Part shown: positions 8,588-17,258 of the stretch, one piece after another
Position numbering within the stretch: position 1 is the first letter of the stretch
Layout of the letters: the number at the start of each line of letters is the position of its first letter
NCBI RefSeq assembly: GCF_905200055.1
Contig: NZ_CAJKIS010000016.1
Coordinates: forward strand, 1 to 47,570
Length of the DNA: 47,570 nucleotides
Reading direction: 5' to 3'
Source of the DNA: an uncultured Fusobacterium sp.
GTDB lineage: Bacteria > Fusobacteriota > Fusobacteriia > Fusobacteriales > Fusobacteriaceae
The notes under the pieces: model-generated
What the model was told of the DNA's origin: nothing
Databases searched by the model: none
What the model saw: the letters and a program-made list of their open reading frames with translations, nothing else
Translations under genes and position numbers: made by a program

Positions 8588-9670
8588 ATGGCAAAAATTA
8601 ATATTAAATCATTAAAGAAAAGTGAAGAAGTAGATTGTTATGTAGCAGAAATCAATGAACTATGGGGAGATAAAGGAATAGAAACTACAATTGATTTTGT
8701 CTATGGAACAGGTAATAAGATCAAAGTAAAAAGACTTCTTCCTCTTATAGAAGAGAAGTTAGAGATTATTGATAGTAATAAAAAATGGATTGTTGAAACT
8801 ATTATCGAGGATAATATTTTTTTAGGGATAGATGAAAGTGAATATAGTTTTATAGAAAAACCTTTTAAACCTAAAAAAAATGCGGATTTTTTATCACAAT
8901 TAGAAAAATATGTAAGAACTAAACTAAAAAAGAAAATGATAGATAAAAAAACATACTATTTAGATGTAAATAATGAAAGAATTACTCTTCCAATATCAGA
9001 GAAAGATTTTTTTGATAGTTTGAAAATAAGTGATATTGAAGTGAACTTATACAGTATGGGAGCAGAGTATGATATTGAAGTTACATTTAAGATAAGAGTT
9101 ATTCCTGATTATTTTGCAGAGCATTATTTAGAGATTATTTTAGATAGTGAAAATGAATTAAATATATTAGATTTAGCATCAGACGATAATTTAGAAGGTC
9201 CTAGTCTTTTTGATGATGAATTTGACACAGATTTAAATGAAGAGCTTATAAAGAATTATATGGAAGATATACACTCAAAAATTTTAATTTTTGACTTTAT
9301 AGAGGCTATAAATAAAAGAAATATAAAAAAGATAGATTCTCTTCTAGATAGAAATTTTATATGTATTGATCAAGGTTTACAAGAAAGAAATAAAGCTGAT
9401 ATGAAAAAGTATTTTGAAAATATTTTTAAATCATATTCAAATTATCAAATTGAAGTTGTAGATAATGGTTTTGGAGAATCTGAAAGATTTTACTTCTCTC
9501 TTTTAATAAAAGGAATATATGGGGATTTAAAAGATAAGACAAAAATGTTTTTTGAGAAAAAGGCAGCTATTTATATATTTGGTATTGAAAATGATAAAAT
9601 AAAATCTTTAGAAATATATGAGAAATCAAGACTTCCAATGAGAGATGAAATGATACAGTATAAAGATTAA
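8588..9670 (+). CDS. DUF2262-like protein with C-terminal NTF2-like domain
   Basis: A 360-residue cytoplasmic protein (no signal peptide). The N-terminal 210 residues resemble DUF2262 proteins by layout: a short beta domain with NELWGDKGIETTIDF, then a helix-rich linker and a strand block with ITLPISEKDFFDSL. The C-terminal 120 residues, from FIEAINKRNIKKIDSLLDRNF onwards, have the helix-helix-strand order of NTF2/SnoaL-like domains. Both assignments are by pattern. GGGAGATAG precedes the ATG. It ends 38 nt before the toxin-antitoxin pair. Confidence 0.6.
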   Translation: MAKINIKSLKKSEEVDCYVAEINELWGDKGIETTIDFVYGTGNKIKVKRLLPLIEEKLEIIDSNKKWIVETIIEDNIFLGIDESEYSFIEKPFKPKKNADFLSQLEKYVRTKLKKKMIDKKTYYLDVNNERITLPISEKDFFDSLKISDIEVNLYSMGAEYDIEVTFKIRVIPDYFAEHYLEIILDSENELNILDLASDDNLEGPSLFDDEFDTDLNEELIKNYMEDIHSKILIFDFIEAINKRNIKKIDSLLDRNFICIDQGLQERNKADMKKYFENIFKSYSNYQIEVVDNGFGESERFYFSLLIKGIYGDLKDKTKMFFEKKAAIYIFGIENDKIKSLEIYEKSRLPMRDEMIQYKD

Positions 9671-9708
9671 AAGATAAAATTAAAAAACTTTACATAATGG
9701 AGAAAGTT

Positions 9709-9888
9709 ATGAATAATAAAGAAGAAAGTTTATATAAGTATATTTTAAATCTGTCAACATTTGAGATTGATAAATTAATTGAAAATTCTAAAAGTGAAAT
9801 AGAAAAAGAGTTTTATCTAAAATTAGAGGAGTTAAAAGTGCAAACTTTACAAAAAGAACTGCTTTCTAAGGAGGAGATCCATGGCTAA
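9709..9888 (+). CDS. Putative antitoxin partner of zeta-type toxin
   Basis: A 59-residue acidic, helical protein (NNKEESLYKYILNLSTFEID and onwards) with no recognised family. ATG 9709 is preferred to ATG 9697 because GGAGA at 9699-9703 gives correct spacing only for the second. Its last 8 nt overlap the start of the zeta-type kinase gene (ATGGCTAA), a layout typical of toxin-antitoxin pairs with the antitoxin first. The short helical form and position resemble epsilon-type or other small antitoxins, but the antitoxin role is inferred from position. Confidence 0.6.
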   Translation: MNNKEESLYKYILNLSTFEIDKLIENSKSEIEKEFYLKLEELKVQTLQKELLSKEEIHG

Positions 9889-10438
9889 TTGTGTTATCTT
9901 TGCAGGTGTGAATGGTGCTGGAAAAACAACTCTTTATAAAATAATGACTTTATCAGAAAATTTAGGTAGGAGAATAAATACAGATGAAATTGTTATGGAG
10001 ATAGGAGATTGGAGAAATAATCAAGATCAAATGAGAGCAGGAAGAATAGCTTTAAATATGAGAAAAGAGTGTGTAGATAAGATGATTTCCTTTAATCAAG
10101 AGACTACTCTTACAGGAAAGAGAATATTAAAAGCTATTGAAGAGATAAAAGAAAAGGGGTATACAATTTATCTTTATTATATAGGATTAAATTCTCCAGA
10201 AATAGCAAAGGAGAGAATAAAAAATAGAGTTTTAAATGGAGGACATGATATTCCAGAGGAAGTAGTGGAGAAAAGATATTATGAAACTCTTGAAAATTTA
10301 AAAAAAGTAGTTCCTTTGGCAGACTATGTAAGAATATATGATAATTCTAAAAATTATAAACTTTGTTACTATAAAAGTAAAACCTGGGATTTAGTTCTTT
10401 CTCAAGAGTTGCCAAAGTGGTTAGATGGGATTATTTAA
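9881..10438 (+). CDS. Zeta toxin-like P-loop kinase
   Basis: A 185-residue P-loop kinase of the zeta toxin/AAA-kinase group, which phosphorylates UDP-GlcNAc-type substrates in the characterised members. Walker A is GVNGAGKTT at residues 9-17. NTDEI near residue 37 supplies the candidate catalytic Asp, and NQETTLTGKR near 76 matches the family's E.T.TG block. The R-rich segment ERIKNRVLNGGHDIPEEVVEKRY near 110 is the lid region of this family. SD AAGGAGGAG lies upstream, inside the partner gene. Followed by a strong terminator. A housekeeping kinase role is possible, but the small overlapping partner favours toxin-antitoxin. Confidence 0.8.
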   Translation: MANCVIFAGVNGAGKTTLYKIMTLSENLGRRINTDEIVMEIGDWRNNQDQMRAGRIALNMRKECVDKMISFNQETTLTGKRILKAIEEIKEKGYTIYLYYIGLNSPEIAKERIKNRVLNGGHDIPEEVVEKRYYETLENLKKVVPLADYVRIYDNSKNYKLCYYKSKTWDLVLSQELPKWLDGII

Positions 10439-10489
10439 AAAATTACATTGGAAAAGTTAAAAATTTTAAATACCTTTATTTTTACGTTT

Positions 10490-10527
10490 AGAAACTAATT
10501 TTATTGAAAAATTAGTTTCTATTTTTT
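10490..10527 (+). terminator. Terminator after the toxin-antitoxin pair
   Basis: AGAAACTAATTTT pairs perfectly with AAAATTAGTTTCT across a short loop, followed by ATTTTTTT. The A-rich 5' side makes it potentially bidirectional. Confidence 0.85.
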
Positions 10528-10566
10528 TATTTTTGAAAAATAAGAAAAAAAATTTTCAAAACTATG

Positions 10567-10595
10567 TTGACATAAATGTTTTAAAGGAGTATAAT
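10567..10595 (+). promoter_or_regulatory. Promoter of the DUF3798 ABC transporter operon
   Basis: Consensus TTGACA (10567-10572), 17-nt spacer, TATAAT (10590-10595). The predicted transcript has a 5' UTR of about 130 nt with a hairpin AGTAC/GTACT near 10626-10645. No known riboswitch is recognised in it. Confidence 0.9.
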
Positions 10596-10734
10596 CATAG
10601 TCAAAATAAATATTTTATAACAAGAGTACTAAAAAAATAGTACTGAGTTAAGTACGGTCTTTTTATGACTTTCTGTAAAATACTATATTTATATATAAAA
10701 TTTAAATAGTAATTAAATTATAAGGGGGAAAATT

Positions 10735-11916
10735 ATGAGAAAGTATTTATACGGATTTTTTATGTTTATTTTGTCAATCTTTGCTTTTGCAGCTGAACCA
10801 GATTATCATATTGGGGTAGTTAGTGGAACTGTATCTCAATCAGAAGATAATCTACGTGGAGCAGAAGAAATAGTAAAAATGTATGGATCAGTGGATAAAG
10901 GTGGAATGGTAACTCATGTTACATATCCAGATAACTTTATGCAAGAGATGGAAACAACTATCTCTCAAATGGTAGGATTAGCTGATGACCCTAAAATGAA
11001 AGTTATTATTGTAGGAGAAGCTGTTCCAGGAACAGTTGAAGCATTTAGAAGAATTAGAGAAGCAAGACCAGATATTATACTTATAGCAAACAATCCTCAT
11101 GAAGATCCTGAAATTATTTCAGAAGCAGCAGATTTAGTAACTTATCCAGATAATATAGCAAGAGGATATTTAATTGTTAAAGCTGCTAAAAAAATGGGAG
11201 CAGAAAAATTCATGCATATCTCTTTCCCAAGACACTTAAGTTATGAATTATTATCAAGAAGAAGAAATATAATGGCTGAAGCAGCTAAAGATTTAGGAAT
11301 GGAATTTATTGAAATGTCAGCTCCAGACCCAGTAAGTGACGTTGGAGTTGCAGGGGCACAACAATATATTCTTGAACAAGTACCAAGTTGGTTAGAAAAA
11401 TTTGGAGATAAAACAGCTTTCTTTGCAACAAACGATGCTCATACAGAACCTCTTTTAAAAAGAGTTGCTGAAAATGGTGGATACTTTGTAGAAGCTGACC
11501 TTCCTTCTCCAACAATGGGATATCCAGGAGCTTTAGGAATTAAATTCTCTGAAGATGAAAAAGGAAATTGGCCAAAAATCTTAAAGAAAGTTGAAGATAC
11601 AGTTGTATCTAAAGGTGCAGCAGGAAGAATGGGAACATGGGCTTACTCATATAACTTTATCTCAGTTGTAGCTTTAGGAGATCATGCTAGAAATGTAATT
11701 GAAAATGATGTAGATGTTACAGACTTTGATGCTATTATGGAATCATTGAAGAAATTCACTCCAGGAGCAGGATGGAATGGAAGTAACTATACTGATGTAA
11801 ATGGAATTGAAAAAGAAAACTTCTACTTATTATATCAAGATACTTATGTTTTAGGAAAAGGATATTTAAATATGACTGATGAAACTGTTCCTGAAAAATA
11901 TTTTAAAATAAAATAA
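10735..11916 (+). CDS. DUF3798 substrate-binding protein of an ABC importer
   Basis: A 393-residue exported protein (signal peptide RKYLYGFFMFILSIFAFAA before EPDYH). The mature part has the two-lobe Rossmann-like pattern of type I periplasmic binding proteins: HIGVVSGT, then MKVIIVGEAVPG, DIILIANNPHEDPE, KTAFFATNDAHTEPL. I place it in DUF3798, from memory of the family. The gene order supports a role as ligand-binding subunit of the importer that follows. The ligand is unknown; simple sugars or nucleosides are the usual ligands of importers with RbsA-like ATPases. AAGGGGGAAAATT precedes the ATG. C-richer codon choice than its neighbours suggests strong expression. Confidence 0.8.
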   Translation: MRKYLYGFFMFILSIFAFAAEPDYHIGVVSGTVSQSEDNLRGAEEIVKMYGSVDKGGMVTHVTYPDNFMQEMETTISQMVGLADDPKMKVIIVGEAVPGTVEAFRRIREARPDIILIANNPHEDPEIISEAADLVTYPDNIARGYLIVKAAKKMGAEKFMHISFPRHLSYELLSRRRNIMAEAAKDLGMEFIEMSAPDPVSDVGVAGAQQYILEQVPSWLEKFGDKTAFFATNDAHTEPLLKRVAENGGYFVEADLPSPTMGYPGALGIKFSEDEKGNWPKILKKVEDTVVSKGAAGRMGTWAYSYNFISVVALGDHARNVIENDVDVTDFDAIMESLKKFTPGAGWNGSNYTDVNGIEKENFYLLYQDTYVLGKGYLNMTDETVPEKYFKIK

Positions 11917-11920
11917 TAAG

Positions 11921-11950
11921 GGAGGGGTAAAACCCCTCCTTTCATTTTTT
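11921..11950 (+). terminator. Internal terminator/attenuator after the binding-protein gene
   Basis: GGAGGGGT/ACCCCTCC with loop AAA, followed by TTTCATTTTTT. The interrupted T-run suggests partial read-through, which would make more binding protein than ATPase and permeases. Confidence 0.75.
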
Positions 11951-11963
11951 AAGAGGTGAAAAT

Positions 11964-13556
11964 GTGGAAAATAATGTTTTGTTAAAAATAGAGAATTTAT
12001 CAAAATCTTTTGGGGAAAATGTTGTTTTAAAAGATATCAATCTTGAAGTTGAACCTGGAGAGATTGTAGGATTAGTTGGAGAAAACGGTGCTGGGAAATC
12101 AACATTGATGAAAGCTATTTTTGGAATGTCAGTTATTCATGAGACTGGAGGATATGGAGGAAAGATATATTTTGAAGGAAAAGAAACAAATTTTAAATCT
12201 CCATTTGATGCTCTTGAAGTTGGAATCGGAATGGTTCATCAAGAGTTTTCTTTAATTCCAGGGTTTAAAGCAGATGAAAATATTGTATTAAATAGAGAAT
12301 CTACTTCAAATAGCTTTTTGGAAGGTATTTTTGGAGAGAGGATAAGAAAAATTGACACTAAAGAGATAGAGAAAAGAGCAGATGATGCAGTATCTCATTT
12401 AGGAATAAAAATAGATTCAGCTGAATTAATTAATGAGATGCCAGTAGCTCATAAACAATTTACTGAGATAGCTCGTGAAATAGAGAGAGAAAAAACAAAA
12501 CTTCTTGTTTTAGATGAACCAACAGCAGTACTTACAGAGGAAGAGGCAAAACTTCTTTTGGAAACTATGAAGAGATTATCAGAAAAAGGGATAGCAATAA
12601 TATTTATCACTCATAGATTAGATGAAATAATGTCTGTTTGTGATAAAGTTGTTGTACTGAGAGATGGACTTCTAATCAATAGTGTAAAAACTAAAGATAC
12701 AAATGTAAACCAAATAACTGAATGGATGATTGGAAGAAAAATTGACAATAATGAAGCTACAGAAGAGGTAGAGGAAAAGGATAGAAAAACTATTCTTAAT
12801 ATCCAAGAACTATGGGTAGATATGCCAGGAGAGATGGTTAAAGGACTTAATCTTGAAATAAAAGAGGGAGAGATTTTAGGACTTGGAGGAATGGCAGGAC
12901 AAGGGAAAATAGGAGTAGCTAATGGAGTTATGGGACTTTATCCAGCTAAAGGAACAGTTGAATTTAATGGAGAAAAATTAGAGTTAAATAATCCTAAATA
13001 TCCATTAGATAAGGGAATTTTCTTTGTATCAGAAGATAGAAAGGGAGTTGGACTTCTACTTGAAAGTTCAATAGAGGATAATATTGCTTATCCAGCAATG
13101 CAAATAAAAGGTAAATTTTTTAAAAAGAGATTTAAACTTTTCAATATGGTTGATGAGGAAAAAATTAGAGAAAATGCTCAAGAGTATATAAAAAAATTGG
13201 AAATAAGATGTATGAATGAAAAACAAAGAGCTCAAGAGCTAAGTGGAGGAAACCAACAAAAAGTTTGTCTAGCTAAGGCATTTACTATGGATCCAAAAGT
13301 TTTATTTGTATCAGAACCTACAAGAGGAATAGACGTTGGGGCTAAGAAACTTGTTTTGGATATATTAAAAGAATACAATGCAACAAAAGGAACAACAATT
13401 ATAATAACATCATCTGAAATAGAAGAATTAAGAAGTGTATGTGATAGAATTGCAATAATAAATGAAGGAAAAGTTGCAGGAATACTATCTCCAAAAGCTG
13501 ATATATTAGAGTTTGGTAAGATGATGGTAGGAATTAAGGAGGAAAGAGATGAATAG
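11964..13556 (+). CDS. RbsA/BMP-type ABC importer ATPase
   Basis: A 530-residue tandem ATPase that powers uptake for CUT2 or nucleoside (BMP) type importers. The first domain has Walker A GENGAGKST near residue 40 and Walker B LLVLDEPTAVL near 176; its signature is degenerate (MPVAHKQ), as usual in this group. The second domain has a degenerate Walker A (GMAGQGK) and a canonical signature LSGGNQQKVCLAKA near 424. GTG 11964 is the start: ATG 11962 in another frame meets a stop after seven codons, and AGAGGTG fits the GTG. Overlaps the next gene by 8 nt. Confidence 0.93.
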   Translation: MENNVLLKIENLSKSFGENVVLKDINLEVEPGEIVGLVGENGAGKSTLMKAIFGMSVIHETGGYGGKIYFEGKETNFKSPFDALEVGIGMVHQEFSLIPGFKADENIVLNRESTSNSFLEGIFGERIRKIDTKEIEKRADDAVSHLGIKIDSAELINEMPVAHKQFTEIAREIEREKTKLLVLDEPTAVLTEEEAKLLLETMKRLSEKGIAIIFITHRLDEIMSVCDKVVVLRDGLLINSVKTKDTNVNQITEWMIGRKIDNNEATEEVEEKDRKTILNIQELWVDMPGEMVKGLNLEIKEGEILGLGGMAGQGKIGVANGVMGLYPAKGTVEFNGEKLELNNPKYPLDKGIFFVSEDRKGVGLLLESSIEDNIAYPAMQIKGKFFKKRFKLFNMVDEEKIRENAQEYIKKLEIRCMNEKQRAQELSGGNQQKVCLAKAFTMDPKVLFVSEPTRGIDVGAKKLVLDILKEYNATKGTTIIITSSEIEELRSVCDRIAIINEGKVAGILSPKADILEFGKMMVGIKEERDE

Positions 13557-14589
13557 TATAAAAAGTGCCATAAAGAATGCAGGGTGGCCAAGAATAATAA
13601 TTGCTCTGTTTCTTTTATCAATGTATTTAATTTCTCCTTTTATAGGAATTAATTTAAAAACAGCTATGGGAGATACTTTAGTAAGATTTGGTATGAATGC
13701 TATATTGGTTTTATCATTAGTGCCTATGATACAATCTGGAACAGGATTAAACTTTGGAATGCCTTTAGGGGTAGAAGCTGGACTTTTAGGAGCAGTAATA
13801 AGTATAGAATTGCAACTTACAGGGATAGCTGGATTTTTAGGAGCAATGTTATTTTCAATACCTTTTGCTTTATTATTTGGTTGGTTATATGGACATATAT
13901 TAAATAAGGTAAAAGGTGGAGAGATGATGATTGCGACATATATAGGGTTCTCTTCAGTTGCAATTATGTGCATAATGTGGCTTGTTCTTCCTTTTAAAAG
14001 TCAAGATATGATATGGGCATATGGTGGAGAAGGGCTACGTACTACTATAAGTGTTGAAAATTATTGGCATAGAGTATTAGATAAATTTTTACATATTCCT
14101 AGTGATATTCTGCCATTGGGAGAGATCTTCTGTTTTATCATTTTAGGAGCAATTATTTGGATATTCTTTAGAACAAAAACAGGATATGCAATGAAAGCTG
14201 TTGGAACAAATGATAAATTTGCTAAAGCAACAGGAATTGATATTGATAAGATTAGAATAAAATCAGTAATGATGTCAACAGTTATAGCTGCTATTGGAAT
14301 TGTAGTTTATCAACAAAGCTTTGGATTTGTTCAATTATATTTAGCACCATTCTATATGGCATTTCCAGCTATTGCAGCTATTTTAATAGGTGGAGCATCA
14401 GTAAATAAAGCTACTATATTAAATGTAATTGTAGGAACATTCCTTTTCCAAGGGATATTAACAATGACACCTACTGTTGTAAATAATATAATTCAAACAG
14501 ATATGTCTGAAACAATAAGAATTATAGTATCAAATGGAATGATACTATACGCATTAACTAGAAAGGAGGGTGCTGGAAGTGGAAAATAA
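13549..14589 (+). CDS. ABC importer permease (BPD_transp_2 type)
   Basis: A 346-residue permease with about eight to ten membrane segments and the family's GLNFGMPLGVEAGLLGA segment near residue 66 and the loop FRTKTGYAMKAVGTNDKFAKATGID near 207, which contacts the ATPase. It forms the membrane channel with the next gene product. AAGGAGGAAAGAG precedes the ATG inside the ATPase gene, so translation is probably coupled. Confidence 0.92.
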   Translation: MNSIKSAIKNAGWPRIIIALFLLSMYLISPFIGINLKTAMGDTLVRFGMNAILVLSLVPMIQSGTGLNFGMPLGVEAGLLGAVISIELQLTGIAGFLGAMLFSIPFALLFGWLYGHILNKVKGGEMMIATYIGFSSVAIMCIMWLVLPFKSQDMIWAYGGEGLRTTISVENYWHRVLDKFLHIPSDILPLGEIFCFIILGAIIWIFFRTKTGYAMKAVGTNDKFAKATGIDIDKIRIKSVMMSTVIAAIGIVVYQQSFGFVQLYLAPFYMAFPAIAAILIGGASVNKATILNVIVGTFLFQGILTMTPTVVNNIIQTDMSETIRIIVSNGMILYALTRKEGAGSGK

Positions 14590-15691
14590 AGTGAAAAATT
14601 TTCTTATAAATAATATAGTTCCTATATTTATGATAATTATTATCCTTTTATCTATACCAGTATCAGGATTAACAATAGATTATTTGATTCAAGAGATAAT
14701 TTTAAGACTTTCACGTAATCTATTTTTAGTACTTTCATTGTTAATACCTATTATAGCAGGAATGGGATTGAACTTTGGTATTGTATTGGGAGCAATGGCA
14801 GGGCAAATAGCTTTGATATTTATAACAGATTGGGAAGTTATAGGGTTACAAGGTTTCTTTTTGGCTATTATAATATCTCTACCAATAGCAGTTTTCATGG
14901 GATATATAGGTGGAGTAGTTTTAAATAGAGCAAAGGGAAGAGAGATGATAACTTCTATGATACTTGGATTCTTTATCAATGGAGTTTATCAACTTATAGT
15001 TCTTTATGGAATGGGAAAAGTTATTCCAATGAGAAATGATTCTATACTACTTTCAAGAGGTTATGGAATAAGAAATGCCATAGACTTAAAAGATATAAGA
15101 AGAGTTTTAGATGATGGTATACCTTTAAAAATAGCTGGATATTCAATACCAGTATTGACAATCTTAGCTATAGTTTTACTATGCTTATTTATTGTATGGT
15201 TTAGAAAAACTAAATTGGGACAAGATATGAGAGCTATAGGGCAAGATATAGAGGTATCAAAGGCATCAGGAATAGCAACAGATAGAACAAGAATACTAGC
15301 AATAGTTATATCTACTGTTCTAGCTGCAATAGGACAAATTATCTTCTTACAAAATATAGGAACAATGAATACATATAACAGCCATGAGCAAATAGGAATG
15401 TTTGCAATAGCAGCTCTTTTAATAGGAGGAGCAACTGTTTCAAAAGCTAGTATTCCAAACGCTTTAAGTGGGGTTATACTTTTCCATACAATGTTCGTAT
15501 TAGCTCCAAGAGCTGGAAAAGAACTTATTGGATCAGCACAAATTGGAGAGTACTTTAGAGTATTTATCTCTTATGGAATTATAGCTTTAGTTCTTATTCT
15601 ACACCAATGGAAGAGAGAAAAAGAGAAGGAAGAGGAGAGAAGAAGAATTCTAGAGGCTCAAACTGCTAAAAAGGAGGGGAATAATCAATGA
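14579..15691 (+). CDS. ABC importer permease, second subunit
   Basis: About 370 residues with the same fold as the preceding permease: GMGLNFGIVLGAMAGQ near residue 60 and FRKTKLGQDMRAIGQDIEVSKASGI near 212 line up with its partner, so the two form a heterodimer. GTG 14579 is preferred over GTG 14570 because AAGGAGG (14563-14569) abuts the earlier codon but stands 9 nt from this one. The C-terminus is a charged tail rich in K and E. It overlaps the upstream gene by 11 nt and the downstream gene by 4 nt. Confidence 0.9.
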   Translation: MENKVKNFLINNIVPIFMIIIILLSIPVSGLTIDYLIQEIILRLSRNLFLVLSLLIPIIAGMGLNFGIVLGAMAGQIALIFITDWEVIGLQGFFLAIIISLPIAVFMGYIGGVVLNRAKGREMITSMILGFFINGVYQLIVLYGMGKVIPMRNDSILLSRGYGIRNAIDLKDIRRVLDDGIPLKIAGYSIPVLTILAIVLLCLFIVWFRKTKLGQDMRAIGQDIEVSKASGIATDRTRILAIVISTVLAAIGQIIFLQNIGTMNTYNSHEQIGMFAIAALLIGGATVSKASIPNALSGVILFHTMFVLAPRAGKELIGSAQIGEYFRVFISYGIIALVLILHQWKREKEKEEERRRILEAQTAKKEGNNQ

Positions 15692-16053
15692 AAATTATAA
15701 GAAATTGGGTTTGTTTAATTATTGTCTTAATTGGAATAGCAGTAGCACTTTTTATTACAGGAAAACAACATAGTGTATTTCTTGATAATAAAAAAGAAAA
15801 TGGTTATTCATTAATAGAAGTATCATATTCTATAGATGGTTCTAAGTTTAAAAAATTGAAACCAAAGAAAAAAGCTATGGTTAATGTAAAGGGATCAACA
15901 CATAAAATTAATTTGAAATTTAAAGATACAACAGTAAATGAAACTGTTCTTGAGAAAGAATTTAAAATCTCTCCATTAGATAATGTAGAAATCTCTATTC
16001 CTGCTCTATTAAATGATGATACAAATTGGATAGAAAAAACTGAACAGAGATAG
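15688..16053 (+). CDS. Small membrane-anchored protein of the importer operon (DUF6672-like)
   Basis: A 121-residue protein with an N-terminal membrane helix (WVCLIIVLIGIAVALFIT) and an exported beta-rich domain (NGYSLIEVSYSIDGSKFKKLKPKKKAMVNV). It starts with ATG overlapping the permease stop (ATGA). Such small proteins accompany this importer type in fusobacteria and have been filed as DUF6672, as I recall; the function is unknown. Its place as last gene suggests an accessory subunit at the outer face of the membrane. Confidence 0.7.
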   Translation: MKIIRNWVCLIIVLIGIAVALFITGKQHSVFLDNKKENGYSLIEVSYSIDGSKFKKLKPKKKAMVNVKGSTHKINLKFKDTTVNETVLEKEFKISPLDNVEISIPALLNDDTNWIEKTEQR

Positions 16054-16062
16054 AAAAATTAG

Positions 16063-16095
16063 GAGCTATAGTAATCAATAACTATAGCTCTTTTT
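16063..16095 (+). terminator. Terminator of the ABC importer operon
   Basis: GAGCTATAGT pairs perfectly with ACTATAGCTC, followed by five T. Confidence 0.9.
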
Positions 16096-16108
16096 CTATT
16101 AATAAACT

Positions 16109-16327
16109 ATAATTTCCAAAAGTAGAGGAGTGTAAACGACTACTACTTTTGAGACGCAGAAACGGAGTTTCTGTGAACCTTAAATTAATTAGAAATTTTC
16201 CTAATAGTCGCTAATGCAAAGGTACTTTGTCAAAACCTAACGATATTCAAGAAAAAAATAAACTTAGTTAGATATATTATGTTTTAGAAATCTAATAAAA
16301 AAATAACTAGATTTCAAGAAAATATGT
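16109..16327. other. Gene-free stretch with hairpins
   Basis: No ORF is supported. It holds a hairpin AAAAGTAG/CTACTTTT near 16119-16151, a short hairpin CAGAAAC/GTTTCTG near 16157-16173, and repeat copy A (16201-16248). An extended -10 for the glucosaminidase gene follows at 16325-16333. Confidence 0.6.
16201..16248 (+). repeat. Intergenic repeat, copy A
   Basis: A stretch of about 48 nt that matches 26253-26301 closely: shared CTAATA.TCGCTA, ATGCAAAGG.ACTTTG and CTAACGATATT. The centre forms a hairpin CAAAG/CTTTG with a three-base loop. Confidence 0.75.
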
Positions 16328-16333
16328 TATAAT
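16328..16333 (+). promoter_or_regulatory. Extended -10 promoter for the glucosaminidase gene
   Basis: TATAAT preceded by TGT; no convincing -35. Lies about 64 nt before the TTG start. Confidence 0.5.
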
Positions 16334-16396
16334 AATAGCAATGTTTTTATAAAGTATCTTGTTATTAAAATTAAATTTTATTTATGGAGGGAAAAA

Positions 16397-17107
16397 TTGA
16401 GAAAGTTTAAAGTGTTTATAATGCTTATTTTCTTAGGAATGAATATTTTTGCTGTAAACAACATCAATGAAGAGCAATTAAAAAATAAGCAGTTCTATCT
16501 AAATAAGAAAATAGATTTTAGTGTAGTTCAAGGAAAAGAGAGAAAAAAAGTATTTATCCAAACTCTTGTACCTATTATAGAAAAAGTAGAGGATGAGATA
16601 AAAGGAGAAAAGGAATTTATAAAAAAAATTCTAGATAGAGGAACAATAACTTTAGAAGAGAAAAAAACAGCAGAAAATCTTTTTGTAAAGTATAAGGTTA
16701 AAAGTAAGGATTATAATGAGTTGTTAAATAAAATGGTAGTTCCACCAGTTTCATTAGTAATAGCTCAAGCTTCTTTAGAAAGTGGTTGGGGAACATCTTC
16801 AGTAGCTAAAAAAGGAAATAATCTTTTTGGGATGAAATCTTTTTCTAAAGATCCTAAAAATAGTGTAAAGGTAGGAAAAAAGACTTACTATAAAAAATAT
16901 GAAACTATAGATGATTCTGTAAAGGATTATATTTTAACTCTTGCAAGACATGGAGCATATAAGCAATTAAGAACAGCAATAGTAAACGGAGAAAATTCTT
17001 TAAAACTTGTTAAACATCTAAATAGTTATTCAGAGATAAAAGAGGAGTATGGAAGAAAATTATCAACAATAATAAGAGTTAATAACCTTTTAGAACATGA
17101 TGCTTAA
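16397..17107 (+). CDS. Exported glucosaminidase (Bax/FlgJ-like)
   Basis: A 236-residue protein with a signal peptide (RKFKVFIMLIFLGMNIFA) and a C-terminal glucosaminidase domain that cuts N-acetylglucosamine linkages in peptidoglycan. The catalytic region is visible as VSLVIAQASLESGWGTSSVAKKGNNLFGMKSF near residues 117-150; the Glu in LESGWG is the expected acid. DDSVKDYILTLARHGAYKQLR follows, as in Bax proteins. The start is TTG with GGAGGGAAAAA just upstream; the ATG in another frame ends after eight codons. Stands alone between the repeat-bearing gap and the ferredoxin. Confidence 0.88.
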   Translation: MRKFKVFIMLIFLGMNIFAVNNINEEQLKNKQFYLNKKIDFSVVQGKERKKVFIQTLVPIIEKVEDEIKGEKEFIKKILDRGTITLEEKKTAENLFVKYKVKSKDYNELLNKMVVPPVSLVIAQASLESGWGTSSVAKKGNNLFGMKSFSKDPKNSVKVGKKTYYKKYETIDDSVKDYILTLARHGAYKQLRTAIVNGENSLKLVKHLNSYSEIKEEYGRKLSTIIRVNNLLEHDA

Positions 17108-17181
17108 ATTGAGAAGAAGTATAAAAATTTGATTTTCAAAAGATTAGTGTTTGAAAATACAACATTTTTTTTAAATTATAC

Positions 17182-17210
17182 TTGACAGATTAAGAAAAAT
17201 AAGATATAGT
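17182..17210 (+). promoter_or_regulatory. Ferredoxin promoter
   Basis: TTGACA (17182-17187), 17-nt spacer, TATAGT (17205-17210), 49 nt before the ATG. Confidence 0.88.
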
Positions 17211-17258
17211 TTAAGTAGTTAAGAAAATACTTTATAGAAATTTATAGGAGGGATTTTA

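Noticed and set aside
10626..10700. Known riboswitch (purine, THF or SAM type) before the DUF3798 gene
   Set aside because: None of the conserved cores of these classes is present; kept only as an unexplained UTR.
13506..13973. Minus-strand ORF of 155 codons opposite the first permease
   Set aside because: It is a frame shadow of the permease gene, with composition typical of reversed membrane-protein codons and no SD.
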